Source: JAUQQI01 sp042408785 (lineage in GTDB: Bacteria; Chloroflexota; Dehalococcoidia; JAUQQI01). From it: a stretch of 19,023 nt of DNA. The position numbers and the translations under genes are program-made. The DNA is taken from assembly GCA_042408785.1 (NCBI GenBank), contig JBHOQU010000084.1, forward strand, positions 1 to 19,023, read 5' to 3'. Positions 8,113 to 14,226 of the stretch are shown here, piece by piece (the stretch's first letter is position 1; each line of letters starts with the position of its first letter). The notes below the pieces were generated by a model that was not told where the DNA came from, did no database searches, and was given only the letters and a program-made list of their open reading frames with translations.

Positions 8113-8262
8113 AAATGACCTCCTGTTGTATAACTATGCGCCCTGCCGGCACGGAAACCAAACAGCCCCCCGGTCCGGCTGTCCAGGTTGGGCCCAGTCC
8201 TCAGGCTGGCTTAAGGCTATTTTAACACGTTTTCGCCTAAAATATACCCGGAAAATTTCGCC

Positions 8263-8329
8263 GGACACGCGGCTTTCCACCTTCTTAATTGCCGACCCGG
8301 TTTAGGGGCAGGCGCACGGCCGTGTGTCC
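8263..8329. repeat. Long inverted repeat in the divergent intergenic region
   Basis: GGACACGCGGC (8263-8273) and GCCGTGTGTCC (8319-8329) are complementary at 10 of 11 positions, 45 bases apart. They lie in the 322-base gap between the protease and the aminopropyltransferase (8113-8434). The repeat could fold in the long leader of the protease mRNA or serve as an operator. I could not match the gap to any riboswitch consensus I know, and the rest of it shows no gene. Confidence 0.4.
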
Positions 8330-8346
8330 CCACAAAAAGGCCGACG

Positions 8347-8375
8347 ATTATAAAAGCGCCCTGTGTTTGACTCAA
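8347..8375 (-). promoter_or_regulatory. Probable sigma-A promoter of the protease gene
   Basis: On the reverse strand TTGAGT (8375-8370, four of six) and a perfect TATAAT (8352-8347) are separated by 17 bases. The mRNA would start near 8340, leaving a leader of about 228 bases before the protease GTG at 8112. Inside that leader lies the 8263-8329 inverted repeat. This promoter overlaps the upstream sequence of the divergent aminopropyltransferase gene. Confidence 0.5.
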
Positions 8376-8434
8376 GGTTGACGGAGCCAAAAGCCGCGCG
8401 TCGGACCTCGGCGGGCCGCTGGCGGAGCTTTCCG

Positions 8435-9274
8435 GTGGGGCCGGGCCAGCGGGCGGCCTGGGCCTATATTGGCGTGGTGGTTTCCCGCCGGACCCGCTTT
8501 CAGCGGGTCGAAATCCTGGACACGGTGGCCTTCGGCCGGGCCCTTTTTCTGGACGGGCTGCCCCAGTCGGCCGAGGCGGACGAGTTTATCTACCACGAGG
8601 CCCTCGTCCACCCGGCCCTGGTCTGCCACCCCCGGCCCCAGGCGGTTTTCATCGGGGGCGGGGCCGACGGCGGGGCGCTGCGGGAAGCCCTCCGACACCC
8701 CACCGTCGAGCGGGTCTGGCTGGTGGATATCGACGAGGAGCTGGTCCGGCTCTGCCAGCAGTATCTCCCCTACGCCGCCCCCGGGCTTTTTGCCGACCCG
8801 AGGGTGGCCCTCACCTTCGGGGACGCCTACGAGGCCCTGCTGGAGTCTGCGCCGGGCACCTTCGACGTCGTCATCCTGGACCTAACCGACCCCGGCACGG
8901 CCTTAAGCCGGCGGCTTTACACCCCCGAATTCTTCCGGGCCGTCGCCGAGCGGCTGAGGCCGCCGGGCATCCTGGCCCTGCAGGCCGGGAGCCTGCGGCT
9001 CACCAACCTGGGGGCCCACCTGGAGGTGGTCTCCGCCCTGCGGGGGGCCTTTCGGGTGGTCCGGTCCTACTGGGCGGATGTACCCTTTTTCGGGGAGGTC
9101 TGGGGGTTTGTCTTGGCCGCCGACGGCCTTGATCCCCGGTCCCTCCCCCCCGAAGAAGTCGACCGCCGCCTCCGGGACCGGGGAATTGGGGGCCTGCGCT
9201 TTTACGACGGCGTGGCCCACACCCAGCTTTTTGCCCTGCCCAGATACGTCCGCGCCGCCCTGGGCGAGCCTTAG
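8435..9274 (+). CDS. speE: Polyamine aminopropyltransferase (spermidine/thermospermine synthase-like)
   Basis: Transfers an aminopropyl group from decarboxylated S-adenosylmethionine to a polyamine. The GTG at 8435 has GGAG seven bases ahead and gives 279 residues, with homology starting within about 20 residues. A GTG at 8363 would add 24 residues but has no ribosome site. Motifs in order: FQRVEI, FGRALFLDG, DEFIYHEALVHPAL, the cofactor loop IGGGADGGALREALRHP, VDID, the catalytic region DVVILDLTDP and LYTPEFFRAV. The late stretch LQAGSLR...YWADVPFFGEVWGFVLAAD resembles plant ACL5-type thermospermine synthases more than E. coli SpeE. The cofactor loop has GGGAD where most have GGGD/E-G. The exact product (spermidine, thermospermine or another) cannot be fixed from sequence, and no speD or speA is in the window. 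The stop codon overlaps the stop of the convergent PDZ gene. Confidence 0.87.
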   Translation: MGPGQRAAWAYIGVVVSRRTRFQRVEILDTVAFGRALFLDGLPQSAEADEFIYHEALVHPALVCHPRPQAVFIGGGADGGALREALRHPTVERVWLVDIDEELVRLCQQYLPYAAPGLFADPRVALTFGDAYEALLESAPGTFDVVILDLTDPGTALSRRLYTPEFFRAVAERLRPPGILALQAGSLRLTNLGAHLEVVSALRGAFRVVRSYWADVPFFGEVWGFVLAADGLDPRSLPPEEVDRRLRDRGIGGLRFYDGVAHTQLFALPRYVRAALGEP

Positions 9275-10197
9275 CCGGTCAGGCGGAAGCTCTGGAGCAT
9301 CCTTTCGAAGACCGGGAGCAGTTGGCGGTAGTTTTCCCGGGTGGCCGAGAGCCGGAGTATAAACCAGCGGTCGTCGGCGGTGAACACCACCACGTTGTCA
9401 GTCATGTCCCGGTTCCGGGCGGTGGACCGGTAAGAGACGACGACCCGGCGGGCGGAGCGGTTCGCCACCGTGGTGGTGGTCTCGGATTCGATTTGAGCGG
9501 CCGGAAGGGAAGTGCGGATCTGGGCGATAAGCTGCTGGTAGAAGCTGTCAAAGTTCGTCTGGGGATCCGACCAGAAACGGACCTCAACCAGGTCGTCGGA
9601 GAGGGTTGGGGCCGAGAAGACGACCGCCTCCTGGGCCTGGAACATCTCGTCCTTAAGCCAGTTGGCGGGGTAATCGATGGCGAACTCGAAGTCCGGATTC
9701 TCGTAAGTTTCCCAGGCCGTCACCTGGGCGGGGTTCGGTCGGGGAACCGGCCTGACCTTAAGCTCCCTTCGCTCCCACCGGGGCTGGTCGCCGGCGGCTG
9801 GCCGCAGGACGGCCAGGGAAAGCTCCCCACCGGCCTTCGCCCGGTTGAGCAGGTCGTCGGCGGTGGCCAGGTCGACGATGGGCTCGCCGTTGACTTCGAC
9901 GATGACGTCGAAGGGCTCGATGCCGGCCTGCTCGGCCGGACTGCCGGGGTAAACGCCGGTGATGAGGACCCGGGCGGTGCGGGGCAGGTTGAACTGGGTA
10001 AGGATGTCATCCGTGAGTTCGACCATTCGGATGCCGATCCAGCGGGTGGTACCGTCCCCACCCGGGAGGGCCGCGCCCAGCTGGGCCTGGATCTGGTCCT
10101 GGGCGGCGATAATAATTACAAGGGGCAGGCCGATGCACAGGAAGAGAAAGGCGACGCCGGCCAGGCCGGCTATAATAAGCCGCTCCCGCGTTGACAT
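9271..10197 (-). CDS. Membrane-anchored PDZ-domain protein
   Basis: A 308-residue protein starting at ATG with only a weak ribosome site. Residues about 8-32 form one hydrophobic helix, an uncleaved signal anchor placing the rest outside the membrane. About 52-150 is a PDZ domain of the protease-associated kind (WIGIRM, VLITGVYPGSPAEQAGIEPFDVIVEVNGEPI). About 163-308 resembles PsbP/DUF1795-like domains (FAIDYPANWLKDE, VVFSAP, ending in LLPVFERMLQSFRLTG). No protease catalytic residues are visible, so it is likely a binding or adaptor protein rather than an HtrA enzyme. It reads away from lipM with a 45-base gap and tail-to-tail into the aminopropyltransferase. Client and function are unknown. 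Confidence 0.8.
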   Translation of the reverse strand: MSTRERLIIAGLAGVAFLFLCIGLPLVIIIAAQDQIQAQLGAALPGGDGTTRWIGIRMVELTDDILTQFNLPRTARVLITGVYPGSPAEQAGIEPFDVIVEVNGEPIVDLATADDLLNRAKAGGELSLAVLRPAAGDQPRWERRELKVRPVPRPNPAQVTAWETYENPDFEFAIDYPANWLKDEMFQAQEAVVFSAPTLSDDLVEVRFWSDPQTNFDSFYQQLIAQIRTSLPAAQIESETTTTVANRSARRVVVSYRSTARNRDMTDNVVVFTADDRWFILRLSATRENYRQLLPVFERMLQSFRLTG

Positions 10198-10242
10198 TTT
10201 TATCAGCTAACTCACTCTAGCATAAACGCCAGCGGGCTGTAA

Positions 10243-11034
10243 ATGCCGTCGCCGAACGTGGGCGCCTTTCGAACCTGGCGTCTGATCGTGGACCCGCCCC
10301 GGCCGGGGGCCGAGAACATGGCCCTGGACGAGGCCCTATTGGAGGCGGTCGGTTCGGGCGAATCTCCGCCGACCCTCCGGTTTTACGGCTGGGAACCTCC
10401 CTGTCTTTCCCTTGGGGCCTTTCAGCCGCTGGCCGAGGTTGACCGGGGGGCCTGTGCCGAGCTGGGCATCGACCTGGTGCGCCGTCCGACGGGCGGCCGG
10501 GCTGTTCTCCACCACTGGGAGGTAACCTACGCGGTGGTCCTTCCCCGGGCGGCTGCCGGCCGGCCCCGGGAAGTTTATTTAAAGATTTGCCGGGGAATTC
10601 TGCGGGGGCTTGAAAAGCTCGGGGTTCGGGCTGATTTCGCCCCGGTGGGGTCCCGCCGGAGGGGCGGGGGTCCTTCGTGCTTTGCGGCGGCTTCCGACTA
10701 CGAGGTGCTGGTGGGAGGGCGCAAGCTGGTGGGCAGCGCCCAGGTTTGGCGTTCCGGGAACCTGCTCCAGCACGGCGCTGTTCTGCTCAGTGCCGACCGG
10801 GCCCTGTGGACCCGGCTGATGGGCCAGGCCGATGCGGCCGACGGATTGATTGGACTGCTTGAGGTGCGGCCCGGCCTCACATTTAACCGGGTGGTGGTGG
10901 CCCTGGCGGCGGGGTTTGCCGAAGAGTTCGGGGTAGGTCTGGTCCCAGGCGCTTGGAGTTCGGCTGAGCTTGAGCGTGCGGGGAGGTTAGTTCAGGGGAA
11001 ATACGCCCGGCCGAGCTGGACTGAGCGCAGGTAA
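10243..11034 (+). CDS. lipM: Octanoyltransferase LipM (BPL/LplA/LipB family)
   Basis: Probably moves octanoate from acyl-carrier protein to GcvH or E2 domains, the first step of lipoic acid assembly in Gram-positive bacteria. The 263-residue protein has the family start WRLIVD, GAENMALDEALLEAV, LRFYGWEPPCLSLG and the nucleotide/acyl pocket RRPTGGRAVLHH (80-91). The pair PSCFAAASDYEV (Cys146) and GRKLVGSAQ (Lys161) follows. The cysteine and lysine are those expected of LipM; lipoate-activating LplA proteins lack this cysteine. No partner gene (lipA, gcvH) is in the window. The ATG lacks a strong ribosome site. The gene is followed 23 bases later by tRNA-Arg. The closely related LipL amidotransferase is the main alternative. 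Confidence 0.85.
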   Translation: MPSPNVGAFRTWRLIVDPPRPGAENMALDEALLEAVGSGESPPTLRFYGWEPPCLSLGAFQPLAEVDRGACAELGIDLVRRPTGGRAVLHHWEVTYAVVLPRAAAGRPREVYLKICRGILRGLEKLGVRADFAPVGSRRRGGGPSCFAAASDYEVLVGGRKLVGSAQVWRSGNLLQHGAVLLSADRALWTRLMGQADAADGLIGLLEVRPGLTFNRVVVALAAGFAEEFGVGLVPGAWSSAELERAGRLVQGKYARPSWTERR

Positions 11035-11057
11035 GCTAAAATATATAGCGGACCTCT

Positions 11058-11131
11058 GCCCCCGTAGCTCAGCTGGATAGAGCGGCGGCGTCCTAAGCCG
11101 CGCGTCGGGTGTTCGAGTCACCCCGGGGGCG
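11058..11131 (+). tRNA. tRNA-Arg (anticodon CCU)
   Basis: A full cloverleaf folds. The acceptor stem is GCCCCCG (11058-11064) with CGGGGGC (11124-11130). The D stem is GCTC/GAGC. The anticodon stem GCGGC/GCCGC surrounds the loop GTCCTAA with anticodon CCT at 11092-11094. The T stem is GGGTG/CACCC around TTCGAGT. The discriminator base is G at 11131. CCA is not encoded. Position 32 is G, where a pyrimidine is usual. It reads AGG codons. Confidence 0.95.
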
Positions 11132-11150
11132 CTATGTATGCGCTATGTAT
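11129..11150. repeat. 11-base tandem duplication at the tRNA 3' end
   Basis: GCGCTATGTAT occurs twice head to tail (11129-11139 and 11140-11150). The first copy includes the last three bases of tRNA-Arg. It may be replication slippage or a trace of integration and excision at the tRNA. Confidence 0.6.
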
Positions 11151-11165
11151 AACGCACAACCTTGT

Positions 11166-11205
11166 GCCCGGTTGCTATCAGCTGGTGCGGCCGGGCCTTT
11201 CTTTT
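11166..11205 (+). terminator. Possible terminator after tRNA-Arg
   Basis: GCCCGG (11166-11171) and CCGGGC (11191-11196) can pair across a 19-base loop and are followed by CTTTCTTTT. The stem is short, so this is a moderate call, but position and T-rich tail fit the end of the tRNA transcript. Confidence 0.45.
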
Positions 11206-11216
11206 CGGGAGCCCTT

Positions 11217-11537
11217 TTATTTAGGTCTGCCCACCCCCTGAAGACGAAGACGGGTTGCCCCAAGCTTCGGGGCATCTGTGACCGTAGCTCCAGGACGTCG
11301 GGGACCACGGACGTGTGCCTTATTTTTTCTCTGCAAGCCCCGGGCCTTGGGGATCCAAGTGCTCGCTTCCTTAGCGTTGAGCCTGCGGCCGTTGAGCAGG
11401 AGGAAGACGCCACCGGCCGCCATGGCCGTGCGTTTGTTTCTATCCGCGAAAGGGTGCCCTGCGGCAGCTTTTTCTTCCAGGGTTGGACCCTTAAATTGCA
11501 CCATAACTGTAGCCGGAAATAAGGGACCTGCCATCAA
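11217..11537 (-). pseudogene. Remnant of a Doc/Fic-family toxin gene
   Basis: A reverse-strand frame contains LEEKAAAGHPFADRNKRTA followed by MAAGGVFLLLNGRRL at residues 20-53 (about 11480-11379). This matches the Fic/Doc core, normally HPFxDGNKRTAxAAxxxFLxLNG. Doc enzymes phosphorylate EF-Tu as toxins of Phd-Doc systems. Here the core glycine is Arg (DRNKRT), the helix between LEEKAAA and HPF seems about ten residues short, and the parts before and after do not resemble Doc. It is therefore read as a decayed fragment. A reverse-strand reading frame of about 70 codons ends with an ATGA overlap on its first codon, where an antitoxin would sit, but no Phd features are seen in it. The 591-base gap 11132-11722 holds no intact gene. 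Confidence 0.6.
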
Positions 11538-11575
11538 GGCCGGCCGTCAAAAATCTTTAAAACCTTAACCACCCA

Positions 11576-11622
11576 CTGCCGTCGACCTCCGGTCGCCGAT
11601 TTTTCCAGGACCTCGACGGCAG
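11576..11622. repeat. 10-base perfect inverted repeat
   Basis: CTGCCGTCGA (11576-11585) pairs perfectly with TCGACGGCAG (11613-11622) around 27 bases. It lies upstream of the promoter at 11662 and could be an operator or part of the eroded toxin region. No T run follows on either strand. Confidence 0.4.
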
Positions 11623-11661
11623 CGCCTTGAGCACCACCCGGCCCCCTAGGCGCTCTAGCCC

Positions 11662-11691
11662 TTGACGTCCGGTATACCACAGTGCTATCAA
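11662..11691 (+). promoter_or_regulatory. Probable promoter of the response regulator/flagellar operon
   Basis: TTGACG (11662-11667) and TATCAA (11686-11691) are 18 bases apart, with TG at 11683-11684 giving an extended -10 like that of the aroF promoter. Transcription would start near 11698, some 25 bases before the first codon. No sigma-28-type site was noticed here. Confidence 0.5.
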
Positions 11692-11722
11692 CAGTTGGAA
11701 GCCTATTGCGGAGGTGAGCGGT

Positions 11723-12385
11723 TTGATTCGAGTAGTTATCGCGGATGACCACACCATCTTCCGACAGGGACTAAAAGAACTCCTAAGCAGTGTCCCCGAT
11801 ATCCAGGTAGTCGGTGAGGCCCCAGACGGTCGAACGGCCCGAGCCCTCGTAACCAGGCTTAAGCCCGACGTCGCCATCCTCGACATCGAAATGCCCGGCG
11901 AGGGCGCCGACGGCCTCTCGGCCGCCGAAGCCATCGCCGCCGAGGCCCCCAATACCCCCGTTATCATCCTCACCATGCACGCCGACCAGGACCACCTGGA
12001 CCGGGCCGTCGCGGCCGGCGTCCGGGGCTACGTCCTCAAAAGCGCCCCACTTTCCGAGCTGGTTGGGGCCATCCGCGCCGTGGCCGAGGGCGGCTCCGCC
12101 GTCGACCCCAGGCTTATGACCGGCCTGCTAAAACGCTACCGGGAGCGGTATACCCCCCTGGTTTCCGGACCCAACGGCCTCACCGCCCGGGAGCTCGACG
12201 TCTTAAGGCTTCTGGCCGCCGGCTACTCCAACAAGGAGATCGCCCGGGCCCTTAAGGTCTCGCCTTCCACGGTTAAAAACCGCCTCTCCGTCATCTTCCA
12301 GAAGCTGGGCGTTACAGACCGGGTGGCCGCCGCCCTGGTCGCCCACAGCGCCGGCCTGGTCCGGGAGGGGGGGCGCCGGCGGTGA
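11723..12385 (+). CDS. NarL/DegU-type response regulator
   Basis: A DNA-binding two-component regulator of 220 residues. The receiver domain (1-120) has the acidic pair in VVIADDH (Asp8, Asp9), phosphoacceptor Asp54 in AILDIEMPG, Thr84 and Lys106 (YVLKSAP). The C-terminal LuxR-type helix-turn-helix spans about 152-212 (LTARELDVLRLLAAGYSNKEIARAL...STVKNRLSVIFQKLGV). The TTG at 11723 is chosen because GGAGGTGA (11710-11717) lies five bases ahead; the GTG at 11714 is part of that ribosome site. It overlaps the kinase gene by four bases (GTGA), so the two form a coupled pair. Its place ahead of fliP suggests motility control, as DegU does in Bacillus, but the target is inferred. Confidence 0.88.
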   Translation: MIRVVIADDHTIFRQGLKELLSSVPDIQVVGEAPDGRTARALVTRLKPDVAILDIEMPGEGADGLSAAEAIAAEAPNTPVIILTMHADQDHLDRAVAAGVRGYVLKSAPLSELVGAIRAVAEGGSAVDPRLMTGLLKRYRERYTPLVSGPNGLTARELDVLRLLAAGYSNKEIARALKVSPSTVKNRLSVIFQKLGVTDRVAAALVAHSAGLVREGGRRR

Positions 12386-13116
12386 CAGAAGTCGAGCTCA
12401 TCACCAGTGACCTGGCCGGCCACCTCCACGACGAGGTGATGCCCCGGCTGGCCTTAAGCCTGCTCCGAACCGATAAGCTGGACCTCAGCCTGAAGGCTTT
12501 TATCCTTGACCTAAGCTCTAAAGGGTTTGGGTCAGACATGAACGCCGAGGGCCCGGCCCTCCTTTCGGAGCTTCGGGCCCTGCGCTCGGAGCTGGCCCAG
12601 AGCCTGGAGCGGCTGCGGCGCCTTACCGCCGCCCTCAGGCGGGTCCAGAAGGTGGCCCAGCTTAGGGCCGCCCTGGAAGCCAGCGCCGCCCGCGGCCTGG
12701 AAGCGGGCCAGGGCCAGACTCCCACCGTAAGCTTCGACCTTGACGGGGCGACCCTGCCCCCGGACGTCACCGACCTCGTCGGCCGGATCGTCCGGGAGGG
12801 CGTCGCCAATGCCGTCCGCCACGGCCGGGCCCGGAGCATCCGGGTCGAGCTCAGGCGGGAGCCGGGCCGGGTTCGCCTGGAACTCCAGGACGACGGCTCG
12901 GGCTTCGACCCGGCGCAACTTAAAGGTCTGGCCCGACAGGGCCACCTGGGCCTGGCCATCCTTCGTCGGGCGGTTAAGGCCCGGGGCGGCCGCCTCCGAA
13001 TAAGCTCCCGGCCGGGGGCGGGCACCCGCCTGCTGGTCACTTTGCCCCTTCCGCGGGACCAGGGCCGGTGCTGGCCGGCTGGCCAGGAATTCTGGCCTTC
13101 CGGGCCTGACCGGTAG
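12382..13116 (+). CDS. Soluble histidine kinase (HisKA_3 / HATPase type, DegS-like)
   Basis: A 244-residue kinase with no transmembrane segment and no separate sensor domain. The phosphorylation helix comes at the very start: LAGHLHDEVMPRL puts His16 in the H-D motif of the HisKA_3 family. A coiled helical region (57-105, many Leu/Arg) gives the dimerisation hairpin. The ATP-binding domain follows, with the N box IVREGVANAVRHG (Asn143), DDGSGFDP (170-177), GHLGLAILRR and GAGTRLLVTLPL. The GTG start overlaps the regulator stop. The signal must come through a partner protein or a cytoplasmic cue; nothing shows which. The last 20 residues (GRCWPAGQEFWPSGPDR) lie beyond the usual domain end and are encoded across a run of hairpins. 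Confidence 0.83.
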   Translation: MTEVELITSDLAGHLHDEVMPRLALSLLRTDKLDLSLKAFILDLSSKGFGSDMNAEGPALLSELRALRSELAQSLERLRRLTAALRRVQKVAQLRAALEASAARGLEAGQGQTPTVSFDLDGATLPPDVTDLVGRIVREGVANAVRHGRARSIRVELRREPGRVRLELQDDGSGFDPAQLKGLARQGHLGLAILRRAVKARGGRLRISSRPGAGTRLLVTLPLPRDQGRCWPAGQEFWPSGPDR

Positions 13117-13158
13117 TCCCTACCGGGGAACTTTGACCGGGCAGTAGGATCTGCCCGG
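13081..13158 (+). other. Three consecutive hairpins between kinase and fliP
   Basis: Three perfect inverted repeats follow one another: GGCCAG/CTGGCC (13081-13097, loop 5), CCGGTAG/CTACCGG (13110-13126, loop 3, including the kinase stop codon) and CCGGGCAG/CTGCCCGG (13137-13158, loop 6). The last ends three bases before the fliP start. None is followed by a T run, so they look like RNA processing, stability or translation-control elements rather than terminators. Confidence 0.6.
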
Positions 13159-13161
13159 AAA

Positions 13162-13932
13162 GTGAGAAGCCGAGCGGTTATATCTAAGTCCCGCCTCTGG
13201 CAAGGCGTAGCCCTCCTGCTGGTCCCGGTCCTGGCCGGGTGTTCGGCCGCCGGGAGCCCCGCAGCCCTCCGGGTTGAGGTCGCCGGACCTCAGGGGGCCG
13301 CGGGACAGGCCACCGTGGCCCTGGAGGTCGTCGGCCTCCTAACCCTGCTCTCCTTCCTGCCGGCTGCCCTGATGATGACCACCTCTTTTACCCGCATCAT
13401 CATCGTCCTGGGCTTTCTCCGAAGCGGCCTCGGCCTCCCCCAGCTTCCCCCCAACCAGGTCCTCATCGGCCTGGCCCTCTTCCTTACGGTCTTCACCATG
13501 GCCCCCACCTGGGACCAGCTCAATCGGGAGGCCCTCCAGCCCTACCTGCGGGGCGAGGTGGGGGCTGAGGAGGCCTGGGCCCGGGCCGAGGTCCCCGTCA
13601 AGGCCTTCATGCTCCGGCAGACCCACGAGCAGGACCTGGCCCTCTTCGTGGAGCTTGCCCGCCTTCAACCCCCGGCGGACCCAGCGGCCCTGCCCCTCCA
13701 CGTGGTCATCCCGGCCTTTATCTTAAGCGAGCTCAGAACCGCCTTCCAGATGGGCTTTGTCATCCTGGTGCCTTTTCTGGTCATCGACCTGGTGGTCTCC
13801 AGCGTCCTGATGGCGATGGGCATGATGATGATGCCCCCCGTCATCGTCTCTTTGCCCTTCAAAATCCTCCTCTTTGTGCTGGTGGACGGCTGGACCCTGG
13901 TGGTCCGGTCGGTGGTTCAGAGCTTCGTTTGA
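13162..13932 (+). CDS. fliP: Flagellar type III export gate protein FliP
   Basis: Part of the FliP5-FliQ4-FliR1 export channel in the flagellar basal body. The 256-residue protein has the family stretches LLSFLPAALMMTTSFTRIIIVL, LRSGLGLPQLPPNQVLIGLALFLT, HVVIPAFILSELRTAFQMGF and MGMMMMPPVIVSLPFKILLFVLVDGW, with four membrane segments. The N terminus is a signal peptide, as in many FliP proteins. Here it ends VPVLAGCSAAG, a match to a lipoprotein signal with Cys27, which is unusual. The start is the GTG at 13162; its ribosome site is poor and it stands right after a hairpin, so translation may be regulated. fliO, often just upstream, is absent. Length is usual for the family. Confidence 0.95.
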   Translation: MRSRAVISKSRLWQGVALLLVPVLAGCSAAGSPAALRVEVAGPQGAAGQATVALEVVGLLTLLSFLPAALMMTTSFTRIIIVLGFLRSGLGLPQLPPNQVLIGLALFLTVFTMAPTWDQLNREALQPYLRGEVGAEEAWARAEVPVKAFMLRQTHEQDLALFVELARLQPPADPAALPLHVVIPAFILSELRTAFQMGFVILVPFLVIDLVVSSVLMAMGMMMMPPVIVSLPFKILLFVLVDGWTLVVRSVVQSFV

Positions 13933-13945
13933 AAGGGGGCCGAAG

Positions 13946-14224
13946 GTGTCCGAACAGCTCGCCATCGAGGTAGTTGCCAGGATGCTCGGCCAGGTTCTCT
14001 ACATGGCCGGGCCCATCCTGCTGGTAGCCCTGGCCGCCGGCCTGATAATCGGGGTCCTGCAGGCGGCCACCCAGGTCAACGAGTTCACCCTGGCCTTTGT
14101 TCCCAAGCTTTTAGCCGTTCTGGTCGCCCTGGGGCTTTTGGGACCCTGGCTTCTGAGCAGTCTGGTGGCCTTCACCGTGAACCTTTACGGCCTCCTGCCA
14201 CAGGTCGGCCGGGGAGGTCCCTGA
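13946..14224 (+). CDS. fliQ: Flagellar export gate protein FliQ
   Basis: A 92-residue protein with two membrane helices (VLYMAGPILLVALAAGLIIGV and LLAVLVALGLLGPWLLSSLV) joined by the family signature LQAATQVNEFTLAFVPKLLAV. The GTG start at 13946 follows AAGGGGG by about six bases; the frame is open further upstream, but that part lies inside fliP and is not coding. It sits 13 bases after fliP and 2 bases before fliR. Confidence 0.94.
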   Translation: MSEQLAIEVVARMLGQVLYMAGPILLVALAAGLIIGVLQAATQVNEFTLAFVPKLLAVLVALGLLGPWLLSSLVAFTVNLYGLLPQVGRGGP

Positions 14225-14226
14225 AG

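Noticed and set aside
8113..8434. Known c-di-GMP, cobalamin or SAM riboswitch in the protease leader
   Set aside because: I looked for their core motifs on both strands and saw none. Only an unassigned inverted repeat remains.
11109..11568. Forward-strand ORFs of 96-137 codons after the tRNA
   Set aside because: One begins inside the tRNA. None has a ribosome site or domain, and the reverse strand carries the Doc-like remnant.
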